The position numbers and the translations under genes were made by a program. The notes below the pieces were generated by a model that saw only the letters and a list, made by a program, of their open reading frames with translations, was not told the origin of the DNA and did not search any database. 64,000 nucleotides of DNA from Helicobacter baculiformis (GTDB lineage: Bacteria > Campylobacterota > Campylobacteria > Campylobacterales > Helicobacteraceae): the NCBI RefSeq assembly GCF_900197685.1, contig NZ_FZMF01000013.1:1-64000 (forward strand), written 5' to 3'. Within the stretch, counting starts at the first letter, position 1, and every line of letters begins with the position of its first letter. Below are positions 35,337 through 44,898 of the stretch, in pieces.

Positions 35337-36332
35337 ATGGCACGATTTAAAGCAGAATGGGAAGAACAGAGCGCAATTTTAATGGCGTTCCCGCATGCCT
35401 CTAGCGATTGGGGTGCGTATTTGCACGAGGCGCGAGAGTGTTTTACGCAGATCATCAATACCTTAGCGGGCTACCAGCGCGTTTTAGTCTGTGTGCACAC
35501 CAGCGATAGCGGGGGGTTGGATAAATTAAGTCGCTTGAACAATGTGGAAGTGGTGTTATTAGACACCAACGACACTTGGGCGCGCGATTTTGGACCTTTG
35601 TGCGTAGAAACCGCCGGGGTGCATTTCTACCTCAACTTTGTCTTCAACGCATGGGGCAACAAGTATGAGAGTAAATTAGACAATGCTATTAGCATGAAAC
35701 TCGCTCAAAAGGGGCTATTGCAACATCCCTTGCGTTTTGTAGATGTGATCTTAGAAGGGGGGAGCATTGAAGGAGATGGGGCGGGCACGCTTTTAGCGAA
35801 TCGCTATTCTCTGCTCAACCCCAACCGCAACCTCGATCCAGAAAAATCCATCGCCCGACTCAAGCAAGAACTCAGTCTCTCTAGGATTTTATGGATAGAC
35901 ACGCCTCCCCTAGCTGGGGATGATACCGATGGACATATTGACACGCTAGCGCGCTTTTTAGACCCAGAGACCATCGCCTATGTGAGCTGTGAGAATTCAA
36001 GCGATCCTAACTACCAGTCCCTACAAGAGATGCAAGAAACCCTACAGAGTTTTAGAACTTTAGAGAACAAACCCTACAAACTCATCCCCCTGCCCCTCCC
36101 TAGCCCCAAGTTTTACCAAGACCAACGCCTGCCCGCCACTTACGCCAACTTCTTATTTGCCAACAGCAGGGGGCAACGCGTGCTCTTTGTACCCACCTAT
36201 AACGACCCTTTAGATGCCCAAATTCTTAAAACCCTACAAAAACACACCCAAATTGAAGTGGTGGGTGTGGATTGCTCCTTTTTGATCCGCCAACACGGGA
36301 GTTTGCACTGCGCGACCATGCAACTTTATTAA
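35337..36332 (+). CDS. aguA: Agmatine deiminase
   Basis: 331 residues. It converts agmatine to N-carbamoylputrescine and ammonia. The porphyromonas-type arginine deiminase fold is shown by EEQSAILMAFPHASSDW, DTNDTWARDFGPL, ILEGGSIEGDGAGTLLANRYSLLNPNRN, the catalytic GDDTDGHIDT (Asp, His), LPATYANFLF and the nucleophile Cys in GSLHCATMQLY at the C-terminus. The ATG at 35337 is preferred over a GTG at 35331 because AGGG is five bases away. The order aguA-hypF-hypE is as in H. pylori. Confidence 0.94.
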   Translation: MARFKAEWEEQSAILMAFPHASSDWGAYLHEARECFTQIINTLAGYQRVLVCVHTSDSGGLDKLSRLNNVEVVLLDTNDTWARDFGPLCVETAGVHFYLNFVFNAWGNKYESKLDNAISMKLAQKGLLQHPLRFVDVILEGGSIEGDGAGTLLANRYSLLNPNRNLDPEKSIARLKQELSLSRILWIDTPPLAGDDTDGHIDTLARFLDPETIAYVSCENSSDPNYQSLQEMQETLQSFRTLENKPYKLIPLPLPSPKFYQDQRLPATYANFLFANSRGQRVLFVPTYNDPLDAQILKTLQKHTQIEVVGVDCSFLIRQHGSLHCATMQLY

Positions 36333-38554
36333 TGCGTCAAATTCTAGTCTATGGACAGGTGCAGGGGGTGGGCTTTAGACCCCTTGTCTATCAAATCGCC
36401 ACGGCATTGGGCGCGCATGGTTTTGTGCGCAATGTGGGCGGAGCGGTGGAGATTGTGTTAGAAAAATCCCTAGAATCCGCATTTTTAAGCAAGTTGCATG
36501 CTAAACTCCCCCCCCAAGCCCAGATTTTAGAGATACACACCCAAGACATAGCAATAAACGCCCTAGATTTTTCTATCCAGCCTAGTTTGAGTGCTCCGCA
36601 CACGCCAGACCCCCTCCCCTTAGACAAAGCCACTTGCATGGCTTGCTTGCAAGATTTGCATGACCCTACTAGCCGTTTTTATGGCTATGCCTTCACCACT
36701 TGCGCGCAATGCGGTCCGCGCTTTAGCATGCTCTATGATTTGCCCTTTGATCGCGACAACACGAGCATGCGCGCCTTTGAGATGTGCAACGCATGCGCAC
36801 GCGATTACCACGACCCGCAAAGTCGGCGTTTTTTTGCCCAAGGGCTCTCCTGCCCCCAATGTGCGATCGCTTTGAGTTTTCACACCCAAGAGGGAGTCAA
36901 CACAAGCGCGCCTTTGCAAGCCTGTATTGAGGTTTTGCAAAAAGGGGGCGTGGTGGCGATCAAGGGGATCGGAGGCTTTGCGCTCATGGGGGATGCGTAC
37001 AACACGCAAACCACCAAGCGCATTAGAGAAATCAAGACTCGCCCCTTTAAACCCTTGAGTGTGATGGTGGCGCATTTGGCAATGGCGCGCGATCTAGTTT
37101 ACCTCAACCCCCTAGAGGAGCAGACCCTCCAAGAGAGTAGCGCGCCCATTCTCATCGCCCGCGCCAAAGCCCCCCTAAACCCCCTCATTGCCCCTCATTT
37201 AGACACTTTAGGGTTATGCCTGCCCTACACCCCCTTGCACCATCTGATTTTACAAGCCCTAGATCGCCCCTTGATTTTTACCAGCGCTAATTACAAGGGC
37301 GTGGGCATTTTTCACACCCTAGAACAGGTACGCGCGCTTGAAGTGGAGGGCATTTTAGATCACGATCGCGCCATTGTCCACCCCATAGAGGATAGCGTGG
37401 TGCGTGTGAGCGGGGGGCGTGTGGGGGTGGTGCGCTTGGGGCGCGCTCTAGCCCCTTTAAGTGTGCCTAGCTCAAATTCAGAACTACTCTGTGGCTTTGG
37501 GGCGCAAAGCAAAGCCTCTTTATGTTTTAGCCAATATTTTAGCCTAGTGAGCCCTGAGATGGGTAGCCTGGAGAGTGTGCAGAGTGTAGAGCATTACCAA
37601 GATACCCTAAACTTCTACCACCACCTAAGAGGCACACCCGAGCATGTCGGCATAGATTTACACCCGGGCTATGTTTCTTCTAAGCTAGGGCAAGAAAAAG
37701 CGCAAGAATGGGGCATTTCTTTAAGCCAAGTCCAACACCATGAGGCGCATTTTTACGCCCTTTTGGGCGAATACGCGCGCGCGCACCCCTTAGAGCCCGG
37801 GCAAAGAGTGCTAGGTTGGATCGCCGATGGCTTTGGGCTAGGTTTGCAAGGGCAATTATGGGGCGCGGAGGTTTTTGAGGCGTGTTATCAAGGCTTTTGG
37901 GAGGTTAAACGCCTCTATAGCCTAGAACCCTTTGAGATTTTAACCACCCCTAAAGCCCTTAGAGATAGTTCTTATTGCGCCTACGCCCTGGCGCGCGCAC
38001 ACCATCTGCAAGGCTTGCTAGATCGCCTCCAGATAGAAAATAGGGATATTTTAGATCGCATGCTCGATTGCCATCTGCAAACCCACGCCACCACTTCGCT
38101 AGGGCGACTCTTTGATGCGATCGCGTGTTTTTGTGGGGTGGGGGGGCTTAATAGCTATGAAGCCCAAAGCGCGGCGCAATTAGAGAGTTTGGCGCGCTCT
38201 ATTAACACCTCTGCGCGCTATGCCCTAGAGTTAGATCAAGAGCATATCAGTTACCGCGCCCTGCTCACAGAATTACAAGCCGATCTTTTAAAGGGGCAAG
38301 AGGCTTTAAGCGCGCGCAAATTTCACAACGCCCTAGCCCATTTGGCTTTAGAGCTACACACGCGCCAGCGCGCGCCCTTGCTGGTGGGGGGTGGGGTGTT
38401 TGTGAACTCTTTGCTTTGTGAGGGGATCAGCAGGCTTTTAGGCGATAGGGTCTTTTTCCCCCAAATGCTGCCCTTTGGAGATGGGGCGATCGCCTTTGGG
38501 CAGGTGGAGTATTTGAAAAACCAAAGGAGGCAAGCATGCGGCATGTCAGTCTGA
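36332..38554 (+). CDS. hypF: Hydrogenase maturation carbamoyltransferase HypF
   Basis: 740 residues. HypF makes the carbamoyl group that becomes the CN ligand of NiFe hydrogenase. Domain order is canonical: acylphosphatase-like (1-90; GQVQGVGFRPLVYQIA), two zinc fingers (CMAC...CAQC and CNAC...CPQC, about 95-185), the YrdC domain (about 200-380; GGVVAIKGIGGFALMGDA and KTRPFKPLSVMV), and the Kae1-like carbamoyltransferase (HPGYVSSKLG, VQHHEAHFYALLGE, GGGVFVNSLL). The ATG overlaps the aguA TAA as TAATG, so it depends on coupling. The gene is rich in GCGC runs. Confidence 0.95.
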   Translation: MRQILVYGQVQGVGFRPLVYQIATALGAHGFVRNVGGAVEIVLEKSLESAFLSKLHAKLPPQAQILEIHTQDIAINALDFSIQPSLSAPHTPDPLPLDKATCMACLQDLHDPTSRFYGYAFTTCAQCGPRFSMLYDLPFDRDNTSMRAFEMCNACARDYHDPQSRRFFAQGLSCPQCAIALSFHTQEGVNTSAPLQACIEVLQKGGVVAIKGIGGFALMGDAYNTQTTKRIREIKTRPFKPLSVMVAHLAMARDLVYLNPLEEQTLQESSAPILIARAKAPLNPLIAPHLDTLGLCLPYTPLHHLILQALDRPLIFTSANYKGVGIFHTLEQVRALEVEGILDHDRAIVHPIEDSVVRVSGGRVGVVRLGRALAPLSVPSSNSELLCGFGAQSKASLCFSQYFSLVSPEMGSLESVQSVEHYQDTLNFYHHLRGTPEHVGIDLHPGYVSSKLGQEKAQEWGISLSQVQHHEAHFYALLGEYARAHPLEPGQRVLGWIADGFGLGLQGQLWGAEVFEACYQGFWEVKRLYSLEPFEILTTPKALRDSSYCAYALARAHHLQGLLDRLQIENRDILDRMLDCHLQTHATTSLGRLFDAIACFCGVGGLNSYEAQSAAQLESLARSINTSARYALELDQEHISYRALLTELQADLLKGQEALSARKFHNALAHLALELHTRQRAPLLVGGGVFVNSLLCEGISRLLGDRVFFPQMLPFGDGAIAFGQVEYLKNQRRQACGMSV

Positions 38555-39525
38555 GTTGTGGCAATGGGGGCAAGGAGAGTTTAACGCTCATTGATGGCGT
38601 GTTCAAGCCCTATTTACAAGAGTTTTTATGTGCAGAGGGCGAGGACGCTGGGATTTTTGAAGGGGGCTTGTGCGCGCTGAGTACCGATAGCTTTGTGGTC
38701 GATCCGCTCATCTTCCCCGGGGGGGATATTGGCAAATTGAGCGTGTGCGGGAGCGCGAATGATGTGTGTATGCGCGGGGCGCGCCCGGAGTTTTTGAGCA
38801 TGGGTTTTATTTTAGAAGAGGGCTTAGAGATCGCGCTTTTAAAGCAAATCTTAGCCTCTGTGCAGACGGAGTTAAAATTAGGCGGACTCAAATTGCTTTC
38901 CTTAGACACCAAAGTCGTGCCTAAGGGCTGTGTGGACAAGCTTTTTATCAACACCACCGCGCTAGGGCGTGTGATTTACCCGCATTTGAGCGCGAAAAAT
39001 CTCAAGATAGGGCAGAGTATTGTTGTGAGCGATTATATTGGCGCGCATGGCGCGCTGCTCTTTTCTTTGCGCCATGAAATCCAATTACACACCCCGCTAA
39101 AAAGCGATTGTAAACAACTCTTTAGCGTGTTAGAGGGGGTTTTAAACAGCCCTTATCAAATTTATGCCATGCGAGATGCCACGCGCGGGGGGTTGGCTGC
39201 CCTGCTGCATGAATGGGCTTTAGCTTCTGGCGTGGGGATTGAAATTGAAGAAGACAAAATCCCCATGCTAGAGGGGGTGAGGGGGGTGTGTGAGATTCTA
39301 GGGCTTGAACCCTATGTCTTGGCTAATGAGGGGGTGTGCGTGCTCAGTGTAGAGAATAAGGACGCTTTAGAGGTGTGCGATCTCTTAAAAGAAGGGGGGG
39401 CAAACCCGGCCCTCATCGGGGAGGTGATTCAGGCGCGCACCCCCTGCGTGCACCTGCGCAACCCATGGGGTTCTAAGCGGTATTTAGAAATGCCTGAGGG
39501 GGAGTTGTTGCCGCGCATTTGTTAG
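38536..39525 (+). CDS. hypE: Hydrogenase maturation protein HypE
   Basis: 329 residues, PurM-fold ATPase that dehydrates the thiocarbamate on its C-terminal cysteine to thiocyanate. The conserved C-terminus PRIC is intact (GELLPRIC). SLSCGNGGKES at the start, VDPLIFPGGDIGKLSVCGSANDVCMRGARPEFLSMGFILEEGLE and MRDATRGGLAALLHEWA are family segments. It overlaps hypF by 19 bases with AGGAGG inside hypF as ribosome-binding site. Confidence 0.96.
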   Translation: MRHVSLSCGNGGKESLTLIDGVFKPYLQEFLCAEGEDAGIFEGGLCALSTDSFVVDPLIFPGGDIGKLSVCGSANDVCMRGARPEFLSMGFILEEGLEIALLKQILASVQTELKLGGLKLLSLDTKVVPKGCVDKLFINTTALGRVIYPHLSAKNLKIGQSIVVSDYIGAHGALLFSLRHEIQLHTPLKSDCKQLFSVLEGVLNSPYQIYAMRDATRGGLAALLHEWALASGVGIEIEEDKIPMLEGVRGVCEILGLEPYVLANEGVCVLSVENKDALEVCDLLKEGGANPALIGEVIQARTPCVHLRNPWGSKRYLEMPEGELLPRIC

Positions 39526-39722
39526 TGTAATCAAGCGTGGTTTCAGTCTCCATATCTACCAAAAACGCTTGGATGTGCTCTAGCTAATTTTGACACATGG
39601 AAAAAGATCGGTATTCTGGCGTGAAAGGCAATAAAAACAATTAAAGGCGCACCAAAGCCAACCTCAAGCAATACACGATCGTTCCTCAGAAATCTTAGGC
39701 AAGTTAGAAAAACTCCAACGCA

Positions 39723-40748
39723 TCACGTTGTTTCTTCTAAATCCCTTAGAATGCGGATTTCAAAGGTTTTATCTGGGGTGTCTAGTAGCGTGATTTGCCC
39801 CCCGTGCGCCTCTACCACCTGCAAAGAGAGCGCCAAACCTAGCCCATTGCCCTTTAATTTGGTGGTTTCAAAGGGCTCAAAGAGCACTTCTTTATCAATA
39901 ATTTCCTTCCCATCGTCCTTAATGTGGCAGACCACCCACTCCCCTTCTTCAAAGATATTGACCTCAATTTGCCCCTCTTCTAAATGCCCCTCTTCAATCG
40001 CATCAATGGCGTTATACAAGAAGTTTTGCAGGGCGATACTGAGCAAGCTTAGATCGTAGCGCGCGCTAATGGGCGCGATGTCTGTTTTCAGTGTGATGTC
40101 CTTGGTGTAGGTGTATTGGTTGAGCGCGTCCTTGATCTCATCTTCTAGCAAAGAGAGACTTTGTACGATCTTATTGGCATGCACCCCTTTAGAAAAGAGC
40201 AAAGTCGCCTTGATGATGCGCTCCACGCGCCACAACGCCTTTTGCAATTCAAAAACGATGGGCTTGGTCTTCTCATCTACCTTTTTGAGCAACACAGAGG
40301 TGAGAAGTGAGATAGAGCCTACGGGGTTGCGAATCTCATGGGCTAGGTGGGCGGAGATCTTGCCCATAGAGACTAGGCGTTCTTGACGCTTTTGCTTGGT
40401 GATGTCTGTAGCGGTGATGATCTCCTTGCCCTGAATCTTGTTGTGCTGAAATAAATAGTTCTTGCCCTCATGCTCGATCTCGCTATTAAAGCCTTGCGCG
40501 CGCGCCTTTTCAAAAATGCTCTGATTCTCTAGGGCTTTGCTATTCTTATAAAAGAAACTCTTGTTCTCATTGAGCACCCAAATGGCTTGGGGGAGAATCT
40601 CAATCACCCATTCATAAAGGGCTTTGTAGTCCTTAAACTCTTTTTCTACCTTGTAGCTTTGCAAAATAAACTCATTGAGCAAGGCTAAAAGCTCTTGGCG
40701 ATCCCCGATTTTGTGTAAAATCCCTTCTGAATCCGCTGGTCTCTCCAT
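39723..40748 (-). CDS. flgS: Flagellar sensor histidine kinase FlgS (HP0244-like)
   Basis: 341 residues, no membrane segment, as for cytoplasmic FlgS that phosphorylates FlgR to start sigma-54-dependent rod and hook genes. A PAS-like N-terminal region (about 45-125) leads to the H-box ISAHLAHEIRNPVGSI with the phospho-His, then an N-box LQNFLYNAIDAIEEG, a D-box HIKDDGKEI and G-box GNGLGLALSLQVVEAHGG. FlgR is not in the window. Followed upstream by the rod-binding gene and flgI, the same order as HP0244-0246. Confidence 0.92.
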   Translation of the reverse strand: MERPADSEGILHKIGDRQELLALLNEFILQSYKVEKEFKDYKALYEWVIEILPQAIWVLNENKSFFYKNSKALENQSIFEKARAQGFNSEIEHEGKNYLFQHNKIQGKEIITATDITKQKRQERLVSMGKISAHLAHEIRNPVGSISLLTSVLLKKVDEKTKPIVFELQKALWRVERIIKATLLFSKGVHANKIVQSLSLLEDEIKDALNQYTYTKDITLKTDIAPISARYDLSLLSIALQNFLYNAIDAIEEGHLEEGQIEVNIFEEGEWVVCHIKDDGKEIIDKEVLFEPFETTKLKGNGLGLALSLQVVEAHGGQITLLDTPDKTFEIRILRDLEETT

Positions 40749-40755
40749 GTGATCC

Positions 40756-41061
40756 CTAACCTTGTTTCTTGGCTTCCTCTTGGGCTTTCAGAAAGTTGAA
40801 CAAGAGCTCGCTATAGCCAAAATGCCCACTGAGCTGATCTGAGAGCGATTCTTTGAACATGGATTGGTAAATCTCGCTCCCGGGTTGTTTAGGGTAGAGC
40901 GGGTTGTCTAGTTTGAGCGCGGTGTCTAGCATGAATTTCAAGAGCAAGGATTCAAAGGCATTAGTCTGTTCTTTGAGCTTGGCATCATCGCCCTTAAGAC
41001 TCTTGGCATCGAGTTTATTGGCTAAATACTGGTTGTAGATGTCTAAATTATTCTTGATCAT
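40756..41061 (-). CDS. flgJ: Rod-binding FlgJ-like protein (HP0245-like)
   Basis: 101 residues, equal to the N-terminal rod-binding domain of FlgJ only: [50 protein letters not shown] is the conserved core. The muramidase domain of enterobacterial FlgJ is absent, as usual in Epsilonproteobacteria. The start overlaps the flgI stop by four bases. Confidence 0.85.
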   Translation of the reverse strand: MIKNNLDIYNQYLANKLDAKSLKGDDAKLKEQTNAFESLLLKFMLDTALKLDNPLYPKQPGSEIYQSMFKESLSDQLSGHFGYSELLFNFLKAQEEAKKQG

Positions 41062-42095
41062 ATGACCTCCATTTCTGCGCTGATCGCTCCCCCCTTTTTC
41101 ATCGCCTCTAGGATAGAGACGATGCCCTTAGGACTCACCCCGATTTTTTGCAACGCCTTAACCACGCTGGCAATAGTCGCTTTCTGTGAGCTCAAAACAT
41201 TCTCTTTGGTGTCAAACATGGTTTGTGCGTCCAGCTTTTGAATATCCTTTTTTGCCTTGCCCTTCTTGGGTTCTAAGAGCTCCTTTGTGATCTTGATAGT
41301 TACATCTCCGCTAGTAACCACCACCGGGTGCACCACAATATCCACCCCCGCCACCACAGTGCCTGATTTTTCATCAATGATAATCTTATTGGCATGGCTG
41401 TAATCAATATTGACTTCTTGAATCAACGCCAAAAACTCTACCATAGTTAAATTATCCGGTTTTTTGAGCTTGATGGTTTTGGGGTCAATGGCTAAGGCGA
41501 CCGCGCCTTTAAAAGCGCGATTCAAAGCCTCTTGAATCTTGATCGCGTTTTTGAAATTGGGCTTTTTAAGACTCAAGGTCATGCCATTTTTATGAAAGAG
41601 ATCGTAACTGACCTCGCGCTCAATGGTCGCGCCATTGATGATCGTCCCTGAGAGTAGATTAGCCGAATTGCCCAAACTCACGCTCCCCTGGGCGATGGCG
41701 TAAATATTCCCATCAATGGCGCTTAAGGGGGTCATCACCAACACCCCATGATCGATGGATTTGGCATCCCCAATGGAGGAGATTTGTACATCAATCTTAT
41801 CGCCCTGCCGTGCAAAAGAGGGCAGGCTAGCGGTGATCATCACGGCGGCGACATTCTTAGACTTGATGTCTTGGGGGGAGACTTTCACATTCACGCTTTC
41901 TAGCATGTTGGCAATGGATTGCATGGTGAATTTAGAGCCAGACTTATCCCCCGTGCCATTGAGTCCAATCACCAACCCATAGCCCACTAACTGGTTATCG
42001 CGCACGCCCACGATATTGGCGATGTCTTCAATCTTCTCGGCATGCAAGCCCACCACACACACACAAAGGGCTAAGAATCTGCTTAAACTTCCCAT
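41058..42095 (-). CDS. flgI: Flagellar P-ring protein
   Basis: 345 residues with an N-terminal signal peptide ([15 protein letters not shown]). FlgI is exported to the periplasm and forms the P ring in the peptidoglycan layer. [45 protein letters not shown] and [34 protein letters not shown] are strong family signatures. The C-terminus ends with [36 protein letters not shown]. Confidence 0.97.
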   Translation of the reverse strand: MGSLSRFLALCVCVVGLHAEKIEDIANIVGVRDNQLVGYGLVIGLNGTGDKSGSKFTMQSIANMLESVNVKVSPQDIKSKNVAAVMITASLPSFARQGDKIDVQISSIGDAKSIDHGVLVMTPLSAIDGNIYAIAQGSVSLGNSANLLSGTIINGATIEREVSYDLFHKNGMTLSLKKPNFKNAIKIQEALNRAFKGAVALAIDPKTIKLKKPDNLTMVEFLALIQEVNIDYSHANKIIIDEKSGTVVAGVDIVVHPVVVTSGDVTIKITKELLEPKKGKAKKDIQKLDAQTMFDTKENVLSSQKATIASVVKALQKIGVSPKGIVSILEAMKKGGAISAEMEVI

Positions 42096-42104
42096 GCACG
42101 CATT

Positions 42105-42950
42105 CTAGCTAAACTTTTTTAATCCGCGCTTGGCAATATAGCCCCACAGACCTAGAGAAACCCCCACCATCACCAAGCTTAAAATCTGCCCCATGCTCAA
42201 GTGCCAAAAATAATACCCTAGTTGCACATCTGCCTCTCTCCAGTATTCGCAAACAAAGCGCGCGCACGCATACCCCAAACCATAAACCACCATGAGCATG
42301 CCCGGAGCGCGCACAAACTTTTTAGCCACCAACACCACCACAAACAGCACCAGCCCCTCTAAAAACGCCTCAATGAGTTGGCTAGGGTAGCGCAAAACCC
42401 CATTGACCATAATGCCAATTTTATGCCCCCACACATCGCCACTAGGCACTATGCGCCCTACTAATTCTTGGTTTAAGAAATTGCCTATCCGCCCAAAGAC
42501 ATACCCCAAGGGCAAAGAGATCGCAATCAAGTCCAAATAAATTAAAAAGTTTTGCTTTTTGACCACGCTAAAGAGTACAGAGGCGATCAAAAAACCCACC
42601 AGCCCGCCATGGTAGCTCATCCCTCTAATGCCCACAAATTCGCCATTGTAAAAGGGGTTGAAAATCTGCCATGGGGCTTTGAGATAGTAAAGGGTGTTGG
42701 GATCGTAGATGAGGATATAGCCCAAGCGCGCGCCCAAGATCACGCCCAACTCCACATAGAGAAAATAGCTTTCAAAATGCGCCCTAGTGATGGGGAAACG
42801 CTGCGGATCGCATTTGATCGCCCTGAGCGCGACAAAAAAGGCGATGAGCAGCGCGCTCACATAAGCCAACCCATACCAATGTACATTCAAGCCAAAGAGA
42901 GAAAAGGCAATGGGGCTAAAATGGCTATAAATTTCATTCCAAAAACTCAA
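42105..42950 (-). CDS. lgt: Prolipoprotein diacylglyceryl transferase
   Basis: 281 residues with seven predicted membrane segments. Lgt adds diacylglycerol to the lipobox cysteine of prolipoproteins. GARLGYILIYDP, GMSYHGGLVGFLIA (family HGG motif) and the signature GRIGNFLNQELVGR with the essential Arg-Asn are present; VYGLGYACARFVCEYWREAD is the C-terminal conserved region. The start overlaps the end of the pseudouridine synthase gene by four bases. Confidence 0.96.
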   Translation of the reverse strand: MSFWNEIYSHFSPIAFSLFGLNVHWYGLAYVSALLIAFFVALRAIKCDPQRFPITRAHFESYFLYVELGVILGARLGYILIYDPNTLYYLKAPWQIFNPFYNGEFVGIRGMSYHGGLVGFLIASVLFSVVKKQNFLIYLDLIAISLPLGYVFGRIGNFLNQELVGRIVPSGDVWGHKIGIMVNGVLRYPSQLIEAFLEGLVLFVVVLVAKKFVRAPGMLMVVYGLGYACARFVCEYWREADVQLGYYFWHLSMGQILSLVMVGVSLGLWGYIAKRGLKKFS

Positions 42951-43693
42951 AAACCATCTCCTAGGTCAAAATAGGGGGGGGTGGGGGCTTGTAGGTCATA
43001 GCCCAAAATCTGCACGCGTTTAGCATGCAAAAAGAGATGCGCACTGGGCTTTGCTCCATAGAGGGTATCCCCCACAATGGGGTGCTTGATCGCGCTTAGG
43101 TGCGCGCGGATTTGATGGGTTACCCCGGTTTCAAGCACCACTTTTAAAAGGGTGTGGCGGGGGTAATGCTTTAGGGGGGTGATGTGCGTGATCGCCTCTT
43201 TGCCCCTAGGATCACAGAGACTTTTGACAAAACCCTTATGCGCATGCGCATGGCTTTTTTGCACCCTTAAGGGCATGCGCAAGGTCTGTACTCCGCGCAC
43301 TATGCCCTCCACCAACGCGCAATACTCCTTATAAACTCCTCTTTGTTTGAAAGCCAATAGCGCGCGGGTATAAAAGGGATCACAAGCTAGCAAGAGAACC
43401 CCGCTTGTGGGCTTGTCTAGGCGGTGCAAGAGTTGGTAGGGCGCATGCGTATCTTGTACTCTATAGCTATCCACTCCCGAGCTCTTGCAAATGGCTAAGA
43501 GTGTGTCATCTTGATAGAGAACGCTAGACTCCACACTTTCTAGCACCTCAAAACGCGTTGTGAGAGGGAGCAGAGTTCTAGCCAATTTTACGGGTTTGTT
43601 GTGTACGCGCACTCTGCCCAAATCAATCAAGCTTTTGGCTTGGTTGTGCGAGATACCCAATTGCACACTTAAGAGTTTATAGGCTTTTTGCAT
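42947..43693 (-). CDS. RluA-family pseudouridine synthase (HP0956-like)
   Basis: 248 residues: an S4 RNA-binding domain (LSVQLGISHNQAKSLIDLGRVRVHNKPVK) followed by the RluA catalytic domain with the Asp in LLHRLDKPTSGVLLLA, then KEYCALVEG and VVLETGVTHQIRAHLSAIKHPIVGDTLYG. Target RNA position (rRNA or tRNA) cannot be read from the sequence. It is shorter than most RluD proteins. The start overlaps the waaA 3' end by 25 bases. Confidence 0.9.
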   Translation of the reverse strand: MQKAYKLLSVQLGISHNQAKSLIDLGRVRVHNKPVKLARTLLPLTTRFEVLESVESSVLYQDDTLLAICKSSGVDSYRVQDTHAPYQLLHRLDKPTSGVLLLACDPFYTRALLAFKQRGVYKEYCALVEGIVRGVQTLRMPLRVQKSHAHAHKGFVKSLCDPRGKEAITHITPLKHYPRHTLLKVVLETGVTHQIRAHLSAIKHPIVGDTLYGAKPSAHLFLHAKRVQILGYDLQAPTPPYFDLGDGF

Positions 43694-44898
43694 ATCATTT
43701 GGGCTAATGTTTCTAGGCGGTGATCGCCATATTCAATAGAGCTAGGCAGGATGTTTTGGGCTTGGGCTAAAGCTTGGCTTAATTGATAGGGTTCTACCAA
43801 GACATAATTTTGCACACAGCTAAACAAGGCTTCTTGATTGAAAATATGCATGCCACTGATGAGTTTAGCCCCAAAAAAGGCAGGTTCTAGGGGGTTATGC
43901 CCTCCTATGGGGGCAAAAGCCCCTCCCAAGATCACAATGTCGGCGATGGCATAAAAGTCATTGAGCACCCCTAGCGCGTCAATCAAGGTAACTTGATGAC
44001 GCCATGTGAGCCCCTCTGAAAAGACATCAAAAATAAGTCCTTTTTGGATCAGCATTTTCTGCACTTCTGCAAAGCGTTCGGGGTGGCGCGGGGCAAGGCA
44101 GAGAAACGCATCGCTTTGAAGAGCTAGAAACGCTTCTAAGATCAAAACTTCTTCGCCCGGGTGGGTGCTAGCCCCTAGAATCAAAGTTTTAGGGGGTTTT
44201 GGGTAGTGGTTGGTGTGCTTGGGGGGGTTGAACAGCTTGAGATTGGGGAAGATCGCCCCTGTTCGCGCCCCTAAGGCATACAGCCTTTCTAAATCTAGCA
44301 TGCTTTGGGCGTAGATGCGATCCACCTTAGAAAACAGGTAAGCATAAAACGCTTTAAAGCGGTGGTAACGCGGGTAAGAACGCTTAGAGATGCGCGCGTT
44401 GATCAACAAGGTTTGCGCCCCCATTTTTTTACCCAAAACAAAGACCCCTAGCCACAATTCGGCTTCTGTAACCACTAAGGATTGCAACTGATCTAAATCC
44501 TTGCGCCATAGCCAAAGCAAAGTTTCAAAGAGTAAGTAGCGCACCTGTACATAGGCGTTATGGGCATAGGTGTTATAAGCAAGCGTGTAGCCGGTTTGGG
44601 TGGTGGTGGTGAGCAAGATAGGGGTATTGGGGAAAAGGGCTAGCAAGGGTTCTAGGGATTTGACTTCGCCAAAGGAGCAGGCATGAAACCACAATGTGGG
44701 TTTAAAGCTCAAGGCATGCCCCTTAGCAAAAAAACGCGCCCCCAAAGAGTGGCGGTATTTGGGTTTGAAACGCCACAGGGCGATTAAGGGCAGAGCTAAT
44801 AGGTGTGCTAGTGCAAGCACAGCAATATAGACGCGATAAAAAATTAGATCTCGCTTGTGGATTGGGGTTGGGTTTCTACATAGAGAATGCGCCCACAA
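43669..44898 (-). CDS. waaA: 3-deoxy-D-manno-octulosonic acid transferase (start uncertain)
   Basis: Up to 409 residues. WaaA adds Kdo to lipid A on the inner-membrane face. An N-terminal membrane helix (VYIAVLALAHLLALPLIALW), LWFHACSFGEVKSLEPLL, LLTTTTQTGYTLA, VVTEAELWLGVF, ILGASTHPGEEVLILEAF, LAPRHPERF and GGAFAPIGGHNPLEPAFFGAKLISG define the GT-B family. The only ATG (44898) lies 55 bases inside flgZ and gives an unconserved basic leader; homology appears to begin near IFYRVYIA, where the codons are ATT or, four later, a GTG without a good ribosome-binding site. A non-standard start is possible. Confidence 0.9.
   Translation of the reverse strand: MWAHSLCRNPTPIHKRDLIFYRVYIAVLALAHLLALPLIALWRFKPKYRHSLGARFFAKGHALSFKPTLWFHACSFGEVKSLEPLLALFPNTPILLTTTTQTGYTLAYNTYAHNAYVQVRYLLFETLLWLWRKDLDQLQSLVVTEAELWLGVFVLGKKMGAQTLLINARISKRSYPRYHRFKAFYAYLFSKVDRIYAQSMLDLERLYALGARTGAIFPNLKLFNPPKHTNHYPKPPKTLILGASTHPGEEVLILEAFLALQSDAFLCLAPRHPERFAEVQKMLIQKGLIFDVFSEGLTWRHQVTLIDALGVLNDFYAIADIVILGGAFAPIGGHNPLEPAFFGAKLISGMHIFNQEALFSCVQNYVLVEPYQLSQALAQAQNILPSSIEYGDHRLETLAQMICKKPINS

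Noticed and set aside
39526-39722. Possible remnant of a gene or insertion sequence between hypE and flgS
   Set aside because: The plus-strand frame from the ATG near 39597 meets stops after about 16 codons, and nothing beyond matches a family I know. Treated as plain spacer.
42975-42982. G8 run at the 3' end of the RluA-type gene as contingency locus
   Set aside because: It sits in the last dozen codons, is only eight long, and the frame is intact.
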